A DNA stretch of 64,000 nucleotides, from positions 2,329,605 to 2,393,604 of the forward strand of contig CM064667.1 of assembly GCA_032717465.1 (NCBI GenBank), read 5' to 3'. Both the position numbers and the translations under genes were made by a program. Below are positions 1 through 12,073 of the stretch, one piece after another; within the stretch, counting starts at the first letter, position 1, and every line of letters starts with the position of its first letter. The notes under the pieces were generated by a model. It was given only the letters and a program-made list of their open reading frames with translations. It was not told the DNA's origin and ran no database searches. The DNA comes from Coenobita brevimanus (Eukaryota > Arthropoda > Malacostraca > Decapoda > Coenobitidae).

Positions 1-377
1 GATTAGTTAGCTTACCTTAGCTTTGTTAGATTAGTTAGCTTACCTTAGCTTTGTTAGATTAGTTAGCTTACCTTAGCTTTGTTAGATGAGTTAGCTTACC
101 TTAGCTTTGTTAGATGAGTTAGCTTACCTTAGCTTTGTTAGATGAGTTAGCTTACCTTAGCTTTGTTAGATGAGTTAGCTTACCTTAGCTTTGTTAGATG
201 AGTTAGCTTACCTTAGCTTTGTTAGATGAGTTAGCTTACCTTAGCTTTGTTAGATGAGTTAGCTTACCTTAGCTTTGTTAGATTAGTTAGCTTACCTTAG
301 CTTTGTTAGATGAGTTAGCTTACCTTAGCTTTGTTAGATTAGTTAGCTTACCTTAGCTTTGTTAGATTAGTTAGCTT
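1..377. repeat. 28-bp minisatellite
   Basis: About 13 head-to-tail copies of a 28-bp unit containing TTAGCTTACCTTAGCTTTG. Copies differ mainly at one site (GATTAG or GATGAG). The array is cut by the left window edge, so its full length is unknown. No coding potential. Confidence 0.97.
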
Positions 378-385
378 ATCACACA

Positions 386-742
386 TGTATGTAATTGTAT
401 TGGCTGAAGAAGGTGTGTTGCTACACCACCAGTGTATAACACGGTGTGGCTACACCATCAGTGTATAACACGGTGTGGCTACACCACCAGTGTATAACAC
501 GGTGTGGCTACACCATCAGTGTATAACACGGTGTGGCTACACCATCAGTGTATAACACGGTGTGGCTACACCACCAGTGTATAACACGGTGTGGCTACAC
601 CACCAGTGTATAACACGGTGTGGCTACACCACCAGTGTATAACACGGTGTGGCTACACCACCAGTGTATAACACGGTGTGGCTACACCACCAGTGTATAA
701 CCACTGACTGTATGTAATTGTATTGGCTGAAGAAGGTGTGTG
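386..742. repeat. 29-bp minisatellite with duplicated flanks
   Basis: About ten copies of a 29-bp unit (GTGTGGCTACACCACCAGTG plus TATAACACG), varying CACCACC/CACCATC. The core GGCTACACC and the partly inverted GGTGTGGC give each unit weak dyad symmetry. The same flank (GTATGTAATTGTATTGGCTG) occurs on both sides, near 388 and 710, so the array expanded inside a duplicated sequence. Confidence 0.93.
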
Positions 743-837
743 GCTACACCACCACCTTCTTGTGTTGTATAAGTACTCTGTATACCTTGGACAACACTAA
801 ATAGTTCCAACAATTATACACGCCCACACCACACCCA

Positions 838-1572
838 GGTGTCAATGGTAGTAATGGTAGTACCAGTGGACGGCAATGGTAGTGTAGGTGTCAATGGTAG
901 TACCAATGGACGGCAATGGTAGTGTAGGTGTCAATGGTAGTACCAGTGGACGGCAATGGTAGTGTAGGTGTCAATGGTAGTAATGGTAGTACCAGTGGAC
1001 GGCAATGGTAGTGTAGGTGTCAATGGTAGTAATGGTAGTACCAGTGGACGACAATGGTAGTGTAGGTGTCAATGGTAGTACCAGTGGACGGCAATGGTAG
1101 TGTAGGTGTCAATGGTAGTACCAGTGGACGGCAATGGTAGTGTAGGTGTCAATGGTAGTAATGGTAGTACCAGTGGACGACAATGGTAGTGTAGGTGTCA
1201 ATGGTAGTAATGGTAGTACCAGTGGACGGCAATGGTAGTGTAGGTGTCAATGGTAGTCATGGTAGTACCAGTGGACGGCAATGGTAGTGTAGGTGTCAAT
1301 GGTAGTCATGGTAGTACCAGTGGACGGCAATGGTAGTGTAGGTGTCAATGGTAGTCATGGTAGTACCAGTGGACGGCAATGGTAGTGTAGGTGTCAATGG
1401 TAGTCATGGTAGTACCAGTGGACGGCAATGGTAGTGTAGGTGTCAATGGTAGTCATGGTAGTACCAGTGGACGGCAATGGTAGTGTAGGTGTCAATGGTA
1501 GTCATGGTAGTACCAGTGGACGGCAATGGTAGTGTAGGTGTCAATGGTAGTCATGGTAGTACCAGTGGACCA
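838..1572. repeat. 40/49-bp minisatellite, block A
   Basis: Tandem copies of a unit built from GGTGTCAATGGTAGTA, CCAGTGGACGGCAATGG and TAGTGTA. A short form (40 bp) and a long form (49 bp, with an extra AATGGTAGT or CATGGTAGT) alternate. The later third of the block is homogenised to the CATGGTAGT variant. The same unit recurs in the same orientation at 9051-10627, 16594-16957 and 17697-18275. The right flank (CCATCACGCCAGCCA) also follows the last block near 18280. Confidence 0.96.
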
Positions 1573-2937
1573 TCACGCCAGCCAATGGTAGCGAGGCTGG
1601 CGGCAAGATGTGATGCCGTGTTGCCAATGTAGCGAGTTTTGAGCTAAGTTTAACCAACAATAGCGGTACTTTATGACCGCTTAACTACAGGACATAAAGT
1701 AATGTTTTAGTGATTTCAATAAAGTTTTGCCTTATTCCAGAAATGTTATCCATTTTTATCGCTAATTTCCGGAACTTTATGCGTGAACAAAATTGTAGCT
1801 GTTTGTTAGCTTGTTCAGCGGCCTTAGTATATTTAGCCCTGGCCAGCGAGTGATGAGGTGTTAGTGTAACAGTGGCTGTGTTTATGACAGCAGGTTTGAT
1901 CTTGGCTACGAACACCATCACGTGAGTTGTTTATTGCTGCAGAGAAGGAGTAATAGTATATGGTGGATCAGTTGGCGGTACACATGTGTGTGTGGGTGTG
2001 TGTGCGTGTGGGTGGGTGTGACAGAGGGGTTGGGCACAGTGAGGGTGATAAGTACATGGCATACCAAACCTCGCAGTCCCTCTTGCTTAGCGATTTATTC
2101 ATTTTTACACCTGAACAATTGACAGTTGAGACAAATGTTAGAAGTTATGTGTGTAGTGTGAAAGAAAGAGTGTAACTTAAGGGAGATAAGAAGACATGAA
2201 CAGGGAGGAAGACGGGAAGGCCGTGGCCATTATATTCTACCTTTCTAACGCCTCTTCCTTAGCCATTTACTTATTTGACATATTACTCCTAAACATTCTT
2301 ATATACTTGGGTTATGATATATATATATATGAGGGAAGGATGGACGGTGTAAGGCAGAGGGAGACGTGCAGGGAAGGGCAAATGAGTCATGTGTTGGACG
2401 CTGAAAAATTACTTGCCAAATGCAAAGCCTCAAACCCCTAGAAAGGTGATAAATGAAATAAAAAATCTATATAAAATCGCCATATAAAATGATAATAATT
2501 GGCAATATTCCCAGAATTGTGTACAGATGTGTGTAACAGAAGCAGACTTCTTGACGCTAAATATTGAAAATTGTCGTTAAGTGGAGGGAAATGTCTCGAT
2601 GTAGAAGAAAAGCGCTGCACTGGCAATAAAGTGTAAAGGATTGTACTGAGGCAATCCTAAGCAATAGTTTTTTTTTCGTAACAGATTTAGGGATGAAACA
2701 ACGTAACGAGATTTATAATTACACGGAGAAAGTGCGTTTGGTGTTTGTTTAAAGAATGACGTGTGGCAGCAGTGACAAACGCAGTAGTGACGTTTTTTGC
2801 TATATCTAGCTAGTATGAAAATTAACGAGACAGTACAATTCCAAAATCTTTTTTCTGTCTGGTCCCCCCCATTTTTTTAGTCCTTACTAGCAGGGTTTTG
2901 CTTAATTCACCCAGTTTAGCGGATTTTTACCACTATC

Positions 2938-3057
2938 CAGGGGCGTAGCAAAGGGGGCAGGGGGCGGAGAAGGCGGCCGCCCCCCTTGAGGGTCTTGAAA
3001 TCGTTTGGGGCTAAAAAACTAATAATAAATATTTAAGAATAAATAGCTGAATGAATA

Positions 3058-3097
<40 letters not shown>

Positions 3098-3441
3098 CCA
3101 ACAGAGAGAGAGAGAGAGAAAGAGAGAGGCGAGACTGCCAGATCCATTATTATTTATTTATTCCATAAGAATCTTTAAAAAGGCTACTTTTTCAGCCAAA
3201 ATCATTTCTTGTTGTATTTTTCGCCATGTTCACTGTAATGAGTTATCATCTAAATATTCCAATACATACCTTCATAGGCCTTTAAAAGCCCCTAAAAGGA
3301 CTTAATTTTCACAAATTATCCTTGGGGGGCTGACAGCGCCCCCCCAGACTCCCCAGCTCTCTTGGCTCACCTGCCACCATCTTCTCAAGAATCTATAGAC
3401 ATCTTTCTCCCCCCCTTGTGAACTTCCTGACTTGGCCCCGG
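2938..3441. mobile_element. hAT-like non-autonomous insertion
   Basis: A 504-bp insertion absent from the paralogous segment near 21650. It starts CAGGGGCGTAGC, ends GGCCCCGG and is bounded by CCACTATC on the left and CCACTAGC on the right, an 8-bp target duplication with one mismatch. An 8-bp duplication and a CAGGGGC-type end are typical of hAT transposons. The terminal inverted repeat is weak. It contains a (TA)n/(CA)n/(GA)n tract near 3063-3125 and no transposase. Confidence 0.55.
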
Positions 3442-3559
3442 CCACTAGCCAGGCAAACTTAGCGGATTTCCATAATTTCCCTTTGGCAACACTGCTTGTA
3501 CTGGTTATTTTGTTGCCAAGTCCACAGCAGATGGCTAGATATGTAGATAGATAGATAGA

Positions 3560-3620
3560 TGTGGTTAAGGGTGTGGCATGGAAGCGTGGAGAGAGAGAGA
3601 GAGAGAGAGAGGGAAGCGGC
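3560..3620. repeat. (GA)n microsatellite
   Basis: GA dinucleotide run inside the duplicated segment, preceded by (GATA)n near 3545. The paralogous position at 21778-21828 has a longer GA run. Confidence 0.9.
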
Positions 3621-3727
3621 AGGTAGAGAGGCCCTTAGGCAGACAGGCAGGCATCAGGCAGGAATCAGGCAGACAGCAGGCAGTTAGACAGCAAACAGGA
3701 AAGGGGGGATGAAGATAAGAGACAAGG

Positions 3728-4249
3728 GAATGATAGTGGTGGTGGTGATAGTGGTAGTGGTGGTGATGGTGGTTGTGGTGGTGGGGGTGGTGGTGTTGAT
3801 AATGATGATGATGATTGTGGTGGATGATAATGATGATGATGATAATAATGACGATGGTGTTGGTGATGGTGATGATGATGGTGGTGATGATAATAATGAT
3901 AATGATGATGATGATAATAATGATGGTGTTGGTGATGGTGATGATGATGTTGGTGGTGATGATAATAATGATAGTGATGACGGTAACGGTAATAATGATA
4001 ATAATGACGATGGTGTTGGTGATGGTGATGATGATGTTGGTGGTGATGATAATAATGATAGTGATGATGATGGTAACGGTAATAATGATAATAACGATGA
4101 TGGTGGTTGTGGTGATGGTGATGATGATGTTTGTGGTGATGATAATAATGACAGTGATGATGATGGTAACGGTAATAATGATAATAACGACGATGGTGGT
4201 TATGGTGGTGATGATGATGATGAAGGTGGTGGTGGGGTTGATAATACCT

Positions 4250-4287
<38 letters not shown>

Positions 4288-4290
4288 TAT
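3728..4290. repeat. GAT/GGT trinucleotide array ending in (AAT)n
   Basis: Imperfect trinucleotide array of GAT, GGT and AAT with 70-100-bp higher-order repeats (for example 3950-4030 and 4030-4110), ending in (AAT)n at 4252-4290. It is open in several frames on both strands, giving poly-Asp/Gly/Asn, poly-Met/Val or poly-Ile/Thr. This is a property of the repeat and not evidence of a gene. Confidence 0.95.
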
Positions 4291-4390
4291 AATAATAATG
4301 AAATGTTGCAACAGGACAGGTAAGAACAAAGCATTCAAAAACTTAATAATTTTCCATGGTACTGAAAGGGTTATGCAAGGTTAAAATCCT

Positions 4391-4422
<32 letters not shown>

Positions 4423-4442
4423 TTGTAGTAACTTGTTTATGT

Positions 4443-4477
<35 letters not shown>

Positions 4478-4511
4478 TAACTATACTGATTCATGTTTCT
4501 GTGTATTTTAT

Positions 4512-4563
<52 letters not shown>

Positions 4564-4618
4564 ATTTTGAAATTCCACAGTGACAGCCAGACCAATGTAG
4601 GCTGTTACATTTAGCAGT

Positions 4619-4652
<34 letters not shown>

Positions 4653-4672
4653 TAATAATAATAATAATAATA
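4391..4672. repeat. Cluster of (GA)n, (CT)n, (TG)n and (AAT)n
   Basis: Four simple repeats lie close together: (GA)n about 4391-4419, (CT)n about 4448-4474, (TG)n about 4517-4561 and (AAT)n about 4620-4672. The GA and CT runs are inverted to one another and could pair. Confidence 0.95.
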
Positions 4673-5235
4673 AACAAGAGGAACATGAAGTATTTATTTT
4701 TCTTTGTGTCTTTGTCATTCATTTTTTCATCCACTCCACCTCGTAACTCATGCTAACGCTGCACCAATGATAAGCACACACAATCTTCCCATGTTTTATG
4801 CTTCCTGCAAAAACAAAGGATAATTAGGAATTGGAAATTAATCCAAAGTTTGTGGCCCGTATTCCCGTCGGATAAGGAAGCTCCCTAACACCTCTTCCTA
4901 AGCTGTTTAGTTTGCTTATTACTCTGTACTATCCTCCTCTGTCATTTAAATCATTCTAAATCCGCCATACTCAGCATCAATAACGTACAAATCGATATTA
5001 ACCAGCTAAACCCAAAATAAATCGCTAAGGAAGAGGTGTTTGCATTCACCCATTAAGGTTAGCAGACGACACGGTTAATGTTTTCACTGGGCCTATAATT
5101 ACCACGTCTCCGCCTTGACTGTTGACTTGTGACAATAGAGTAACACAAGAAAATGATGCTAGTCACGAAGAAGTGCTGTGCAAAGGACGTAGAGGTGTAG
5201 TATTTATATTTTAGCAGCGTATTCCATGGGCAGAC
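4673..5235. other. Intergenic, no gene seen
   Basis: No convincing reading frame. An inverted pair, ACACCTCTTCCTAAG near 4889 and AAGGAAGAGGTGTT near 5027, flanks about 130 bp and could be a small foldback element. A similar motif occurs in both copies of the duplicated segment, near 2250 and 19115. Confidence 0.5.
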
Positions 5236-6145
5236 TAGTTACTTTAGGGAGTCAGGTCAGTGGGGCAGCCCAGGTCACAGGTGATGGGCAGGATATAGGT
5301 GGGAGGGTGTGGTGAGGTCATAGGTGTGGACATAGGTGGGAGGGTGTGGTCAGGTCATAGGTGTCGATGAAGGTGGGAGGGTGTGGTCATGTCATAGGTG
5401 TGGATATAGGTGGGAGGGTGTGGTCAGGTCATAGGTGTGGATATAGGTGGGAGGGTGTGGTCAGGTGATAGGTGTGGATATAGGTGGGAGGGTGTGGTCA
5501 GGTCATAGGTGTGGATATAGGTGGCATGGTGTGGTCAGGTCATAGGTGTGGATGTAGGTGGGAGGATGTGGTCAGGTCATAGGTGTGGATATAGGTGGGA
5601 GGATGTGGTCAGGTGATAGGTGTGGGTATAGGTGGGAGGGTGTGGTCAGGTGATAGGTGTGGATGTAGGTGGGAGGTTGTGGTCAGGTGATAGGTGTGGA
5701 TGTAGGTGGGAGGGTGTGGTCAGGTGATAGGTGTGGATGTAGGTGGGAGGGTGTGGTCAGGTGATAGGTGTGGATATAGGTGGGAGGGTGTGGTCAGGTG
5801 ATAGGTGTGGATGTAGGTGGGAGGGTGTGGTCAGGTGATAGGTGTGGATATAGGTGGGAGGGTGTGGTCAGGTCATAGGTGTGGATGTAGGTGGGAGGGT
5901 GTGGTCAGGTCATAGGTGTGGATGTAGGTGGGAGGGTGTGGTCAGGTCATAGGGGGAGGGACAGGATATAGGTGGGAGGGTGTGGTCAGGTCATAGGTGT
6001 GGATATAGGTGGCAGGGTGTGGTCAGGTCATAGGGGAGGGACAGGATATAGGTGGGAGGGTGTGGTCAGGTCATAGGTGTGGATATAGGTGGGAGGGTGT
6101 GGTCAGGTCATAGGGGAGGGACAGGATATAGGTGGCAGTGTAGTT
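5236..6145. repeat. 37-bp minisatellite
   Basis: About 24 copies of a 37-bp unit containing GGTGGGAGGGTGTGGTCAGG and TCATAGGTGTGGATATA. Variants (TCATAGG or TGATAGG, GATATAGG or GATGTAGG) occur in runs, so homogenisation is local. Near the right end there are shortened units with GGGGAGGGACAGGATATAGG. The array adjoins the LINE relic that follows. Confidence 0.95.
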
Positions 6146-7317
6146 CAGGTGACGGGGAGTAACTCAGGTCCAGTACCAAGCAGCCGTTCGGTCAGTGAGA
6201 AATATAATGAGTTAGTAAATATAATACACAGAGGCCAAGATAGATATATCCCTTCAAAACCGTTTACAACAAATAATTCAGAACCAAGATGCGTAAACAG
6301 CAGATTAAAATCTCTATTAGGCCAAAGGAAAGGAATATACAGAAAAATAATAAGTGGAGAGGAACACTTACGTAACTGGTACTTCATTTTAAATAGGGAG
6401 GTAAAGAGGGAGATACGGAAAGCAAAGCGAGGTTATGAAAATTAGGTTGCTAGTGAACTGAAAGAAACCCCAAGAGCTTTTATCAAATGTACCGAACGAA
6501 AGATAGGATAGGATAAGACCTCTCAGAACAGAATCAGATGACGTCACCGGTGAAGATAAAGAAATGTGCTCTGTCCTAGATAAGTATTTCGTATCAGTAT
6601 TTACCAAGGAAAATCTAGACCTTGTCCCTCAAGCAGCAAATATTTACTATGATAATACGGACAATATTCTTAGTAACATAACCATTGGTACGGAGGAAGT
6701 ATTGTAAAAAATTAATATGCTAAAAACTCAAAAATCGTCAGGTCCGGCCGATATATATGTAATAATTACGGTATACAGAAAACCAAGGAGGCGTTACGTC
6801 AGCCACTTATAACGTTGTTTAGTAAGTTCAGCAGAAGTTGCTGAGGCTTGGAAGCGAAAGTTGTGCCCATTTTTAAAAAGGGTGGGAAAGCAGCTGCGTC
6901 GAATTATCGTCCGATAAGTCTGACGTCAGTGACAGGAAAAATGATAGAGTATTTTGGCAAACAAAATTAGAGAACACTTTGAAAGATTTAATCTCATAAA
7001 TGAAAGTCAGTAGGGACTTTTGTAAGGACGATCCTGCCTCACTAGACATGCGTAGAGTAAGGGGAGACTTAATTGAGGTGTATAAATGGATGAAGGGAAT
7101 AAATAAGGGAGATATTAGCAAGGTACTTAAAGTAAGCATACAGGATAGAACTACAAGTAATGGTTTCAGACTAGGTCAGCTGCGTTTTAGTGAAGAAATA
7201 GGTAGACATTGGTTTGGCAATAGAGTAGTAGACGAATGGAATAAGCTGCCTAGTGATGTAGTTGCTGGCCCTTCCATTGACAGTTTCAAGCATAGGCCAG
7301 ATAAGCAGGACAAGTAA
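6146..7317 (+). pseudogene. Decayed LINE, reverse transcriptase relic
   Basis: Translations in shifting frames resemble a non-LTR retrotransposon. A segment near 6270-6440 looks like the endonuclease/RT linker. Near 6890-6950 the motif ASNYRPISLTSVTGK is the RT 'NYRPISL' signature. The last 106 codons (7000-7317) resemble the C-terminal tail of CR1/Jockey-type LINEs: LRGDLIEVYK-like start, then FGNRVVDEWNKLPSDVV. Many stops and frameshifts lie between, and the YxDD region is not recognisable, so it is dead. Clade assignment is uncertain. Confidence 0.7.
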
Positions 7318-7635
7318 CGCTTGTATAGGAAAAAAATATATTTATGTCTAATAACCACTACAAAATCATTCTTTTTTTTTTTCATTTTCAGGTGTCACAA
7401 AATTAGTCTCTTTTCTGCTTTCACACTTTCCTATAAAATGGCCACGCCAGGTGTTCTGTGCTGCCTGGTTATTCTTCTGACTTTTTCTTGCCGGCTTCGG
7501 CTGAATGGTTTGGTGGGTGGGGGAAAGCCTTCTTCTTTGCTATCCTTGTCACATTCTAATAGTTTAGTTACTCCTGTAGCAGCTGCCTAGCATGGGCCAA
7601 CTGGCCTACTGCAGTTATCCTCTCTTATGTTTACA
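7318..7635. other. Intergenic, possible LINE 3' region
   Basis: AT-rich with a (T)n tract near 7370. It contains AGCATGGGCCAACTGGCCTA near 7588, which may be the 3' end of the preceding LINE. No gene seen. Confidence 0.4.
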
Positions 7636-9050
7636 GCACACCACACCACACCACACCACACCACATGATACCACACCACACCACACAACATCATACCACA
7701 CCATACCACACAACATCATACCACACCATACCACACAACATCATACCACACCATACCACACAATATCATACCACACCACACCACACAATATCATACCACA
7801 CCACACCACACATCATACCACACCATACCACACAACATCATACCACACCATACCGCACATCATACCACACCATACCACACAATATCATACCACACCATAC
7901 CACACAACATGATACCACACCACATCATACCACACTACAACACACATTACACCACATCACACTACACCACACCACACCACAATACAACACAACACTACAG
8001 CAAACCACACCACACCACACCACACAACACAACACTACAGCAAACCACACCACATCACACCACGCAATGCAACACACCAAACCACACACCACACCACACT
8101 ACACCACATCACACCACACCACACCACGCCACATCATACCACGCCACACCACACCGTCACACCTTGCCACACAACACAACGCCACACACCACCTCATACC
8201 ACACAACGCTACACCTCACCACGCCAGACCACACCACAACGCACCACACCACGCCACACCAAACCATGCCATGCCACACGCCATACCACACCAGTTCATA
8301 CTATACCACACCACATCATGCTGTACCAAACCACAACACACCACACCACAACACACATCACACCCCACCACAGTACATCACACCACACCACACCACACCA
8401 CACCACACTTCACATCACACCACACCACACTACATCACACCACAGCAAACCACACCACACCGCAGCAAACCACACCACACCACAGCACAGCAAACCACAC
8501 CACACCATACCACAGCAAACCATATAACACACTGCACCGCATCACACCACACCACTCCACATCACACAATACCACATCACACCACGACACACCACATAAC
8601 ACCACACCACACCACTATGCAAAACCAAACCACACCACACCACATCCCACGACATCACACCACCCCACATCACACCACACTGCACCACCCCACATCACAT
8701 CACACTGCACCACACCACATCCCACGACATCACACCACCCCACATCACACCACACTGCACCACACCACCAAACCACACCAAACCAAACTACACCACACAT
8801 CACACCACAGGAAACACCATATCACACAACACCACATCATATAACATTACACCACACCACATCAAAACAGAACACAGCACAACACACCACACCACACCAC
8901 ACCACATCAAAACAGAACACAGCACAACACACCACACCACACCACACCACATCAAAACAGAACACAGCACAACACACCACACCACACCACACCACATCAA
9001 AACAGAACACAGCACAACACACCAAACCACACCACACCACATGTAGTATG
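7636..9050. repeat. CCACA-type satellite array
   Basis: About 1.4 kb of degenerate CCACA/CCATA pentanucleotides with higher-order forms. Examples are the CATCATACCACACCATAC units at 7685-7915 and four near-identical 57-bp units containing CATCAAAACAGAACACAGC at 8861-9040. Stop codons are rare on both strands, which creates long Thr/His- or Cys/Val-rich frames; these are not genes. A related array lies at 21957-22700. Confidence 0.95.
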
Positions 9051-10627
9051 AGAATGGTAGTGTAGGTGTCAATGGTAGTAATGGTAGTACCAGTGGACGG
9101 CAATGGTAGTGTAGGTGTCAATGGTAGTCATGGTAGTATCAGTGGACGGCAATGGTAGTGTAGGTGTCAATGGTAGTACCAGTGGACGGCAATGGTAGTG
9201 TAGGTGTCAATGGTAGTAATGGTAGTACCAGTGGACGGCAATGGTAGTGTAGGTGTCAATGGTAGTAATGGTAGTACCAGTGGACGGCAATGGTAGTGTA
9301 GGTGGCAATGGTAGTGTAGGTGTCAATGGTAGTCATGGTAGTATCAGTGGACGGCAATGGTAGTGTAGGTGTCAATGGTAGTACCATTGGACGGCAATGG
9401 TAGTGTAGGTGTCAATGGTAGTAATGGTAGTACCAGTGGACGGCAATGGTAGTGTAGGTGTCAATGGTAGTACCAGTGGACGGCAATGGTAGTGTAGGTG
9501 TCAATGGTAGTACCAGTGGACGGCAATGGTAGTGTAGGTGTCAATGGTAGTACCAGTGGACGGCAATGGTAGTGTAGGTGTCAATGGTAGTACCAGTGGA
9601 CGGCAATGGTAGTGTAGGTGTCAATGGTAGTACCAGTGGACGGCAATGGTAGTGTAGGTGTCAATGGTAGTACCAGTGGACGGCAATGGTAGTGTAGGTG
9701 TCAATGGTAGTACCAGTGGACGGCAATGGTAGTGTAGGTGTCAATGGTAGTAATGGTAGTACCAGTGGACGGCAATGGTAGTGTAGGTGTCAATGGTAGT
9801 AATGGTAGTACCAGTGGACGGCAATGGTAGTGTAGGTGTCAATGGTAGTAATGGTAGTACCTGTGGACGGCAATGGTAGTGTAGGTGTCAATGGTAGTAC
9901 TAGTGGACGGCAATGGTAGTGTAGGTGTCAATGGTAGTACCAGTGGACGGCAATGGTAGTGTAGGTGTCAATGGTAGTACCAGTGGACGGCAATGGTAGT
10001 GTAGGTGTCAATGGTAGTACCAGTGGACGGCAATGGTAGTGTAGGTGTCAATGGTAGTAATGGTAGTACCAGTGGACGGCAATGGTAGTGTAGGTGTCAA
10101 TGGTAGTACTAGTGGACGGCAATGGTAGTGTAGGTGTCAATGGTAGTACTAGTGGACGGCAATGGTAGTGTAGGTAGTAATGGTAGTACCAGTGGACGGC
10201 AATGGTAGTGTAGGTGTCAATGGTAGTAATGGTAGTACCTGTGGACGGCAATGGTAGTGTAGGTGTCAATGGTAGTACTAGTGGACGGCAATGGTAGTGT
10301 AGGTGTCAATGGTAGTACCAGTGGACGGCAATGGTAGTGTAGGTGTCAATGGTAGTACCAGTGGACGGCAATGGTAGTGTAGGTGTCAATGGTAGTACCA
10401 GTGGACGGCAATGGTAGTGTAGGTGTCAATGGTAGTAATGGTAGTACCAGTGGACGGCAATGGTAGTGTAGGTGTCAATGGTAGTACTAGTGGACGGCAA
10501 TGGTAGTGTAGGTGTCAATGGTAGTACTAGTGGACGGCAATGGTAGTGTAGGTAGTAATGGTAGTACCAGTGGATGGCAATGGTAGTGTAGGTGTCAATG
10601 GTAGTACCAGTGGACGGCAATGGTAGT
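9051..10627. repeat. 40/49-bp minisatellite, block B
   Basis: Same unit and orientation as block A. A run of about eight identical 40-bp units at 9440-9740 shows recent homogenisation. A second-order duplication is visible between about 9860-10200 and 10240-10560. The block ends abruptly inside a unit, at GTAGT (10623-10627), where the LTR retrotransposon inserted. Confidence 0.97.
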
Positions 10628-11667
10628 TGTCACGAATCAATTCGCGACATTTCCCTTTTGTGAGAAGCCACGAACTATTAGTGGAAAACTCACTGTGTAT
10701 CGCTCAGCTAACCGTTTCTCCCTCCATTTCGGGGTACACTTTTCAAAACATTCGTCACTGTTTTCAGGAGTGACCGATTTAGTGCACGTCACTAAGTGCT
10801 GTACTGAGCGATACTATTGTTTTTTATTGTTCGCCCCTGCTCATTCGACCGTTAAAAAATGCGGCCTAGTGCTCCGCTTTTGTTCCCACGACTTACTCAG
10901 TCTTGTGTTTGCTGTGACGGAGAAAGGTTCTGTGCTCAGAAGTGGAGAGGTCAGCTAGCACCCCAAGCTCTACTAGTACAGTTAATCCCAGTACTCCCAC
11001 CCCCCACCCCTCGGGTGATACATAGTATTCATCGACTGGTATTTCTTTTGTGTATTTTGTAGTTTTAAGAGCTTAGTTAAGGTGTTTTTTCCTAGGCGTA
11101 AGTATTTAGCTTTTGTGTGAGTGAGTGAGTGCGTCTCATTTAATTGATCTGAATTGTAACGTTAAATTTATTTTTTGTAATCAATAAATTTAACAGTTCT
11201 TTTTCGTGAGCTTAATGTAAAGTAAAATCTTGTTTCATTTCTCCAAATTAAGCTTATTTCCCACATAGCTCCTAGCTCGCATAGACGTTTTACTATTCCT
11301 AACTGGTACTTAGACCAGTCTTGTTGTATTAACTTAAAATCCGTTGTGCCATAGGAGTTAAGCATCGGCAAGAACCTGATGTTAGTATTAGTTATTTATT
11401 GTCAGGAGTGAAGTAACTTTCTCCAGAGGCTAACAGTACAGTAATTCAGCAATTGTGAGTAATTAGTCTCTGCTGTGTACTGTTGAGAAAGTTTATAAAT
11501 TCTCGTTCTTAGAGAATCGTAGCAAGTCAGCGTAAAGTAATCGTTGCTTGATGTAGCAAGACAATCATTTTCTCTGCTCTTCAATATTATTGAATATTAT
11601 TATCAATTTAAATAATATTTAAGCATTTATTTCAAAATTACCGTGATATTATAAAAACCCCGTGACA
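10628..11667 (+). repeat. 5' LTR of Gypsy element 1
   Basis: 1040 bp, TGTCACG...CGTGACA. It matches 15558-16593 at about 99%; the main difference is a 4-bp segment near 10908 absent from the 3' copy. AATAAA occurs at 11183-11188. Short frames within it occur in both LTRs and show no domain. Confidence 0.97.
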
Positions 11668-11669
11668 AT

Positions 11670-11687
11670 TGGCGACCTCATTCCAGG
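11670..11687 (+). other. Primer-binding site of Gypsy element 1
   Basis: TGGCGACCTCATTCCAGG starts two bases after the 5' LTR. TGG pairs with a tRNA CCA end. A TGGCGACC start is like that of 412/mdg1-type elements, which use tRNA-Arg; the tRNA here cannot be settled by eye. The second Gypsy element has the same first 12 bases. Confidence 0.7.
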
Positions 11688-12073
11688 ATATTAACTCCTA
11701 ACCCTAAAGCTATTCACGAGATAGTGCTCACTCATTCATATTTAGGTATTTATCATTAAAGTTTATAGACACAAGTTTACTGGTGTTTACCGTTAATTTA
11801 GGAAGTGAATTTTGCTTTATCAATCCATAGAGTACTTAACTCTAGATTATTTTTGGTAACGCCAGACGATTTTATTCGCTCCTGGGAAGTCGCCGTACCC
11901 ATTGTGTTTAATATTGAGTCTTCCCAGTCATTTACATTTTTGATTTATTTTTGCCAGTTAACTAGATAAGACTGGTCACCACTAGCTTGTGTCTGTATTC
12001 TTTACTTGTGTTTATTAGCATTCGTTTGCGAAGCAGTCAGTGCTCAGTTTCGTTTGCTTAATAAATTAGCACC

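Larger units (their letters stand above)
1573..3715. repeat. Duplicated segment, copy 1
   Basis: This stretch matches 18276-21935 in long blocks: about 2018-2320 pairs with 18890-19172, 2310-2937 with 20999-21650, and 3442-3715 with 21655-21935. No gene is evident; short frames here are not conserved between the copies. Copy 1 carries a private insertion at 2938-3441 and copy 2 one at 19174-20995, so comparing the copies defines both insertions. Confidence 0.85.

Noticed and set aside
3565..4338. Long overlapping frames of poly-Ile/Thr, poly-Asp/Gly and poly-Met/Val
   Set aside because: They are translations of the GAT/GGT/AAT array on both strands, with no unique sequence or splice context. 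The same applies to 48202-49850 and 60974-61465.
7665..9065. A 466-codon Thr/His-rich frame and its antisense Cys/Val-rich frames
   Set aside because: The CCACA satellite rarely forms stop codons in any frame. Composition and lack of conservation argue against a gene. Same for 21953-22721.
10620..11062. Short frames at the start of the LTR (about 112 and 67 codons)
   Set aside because: They lie in the LTR, recur in the other LTR with an indel that breaks them, and show no domain.
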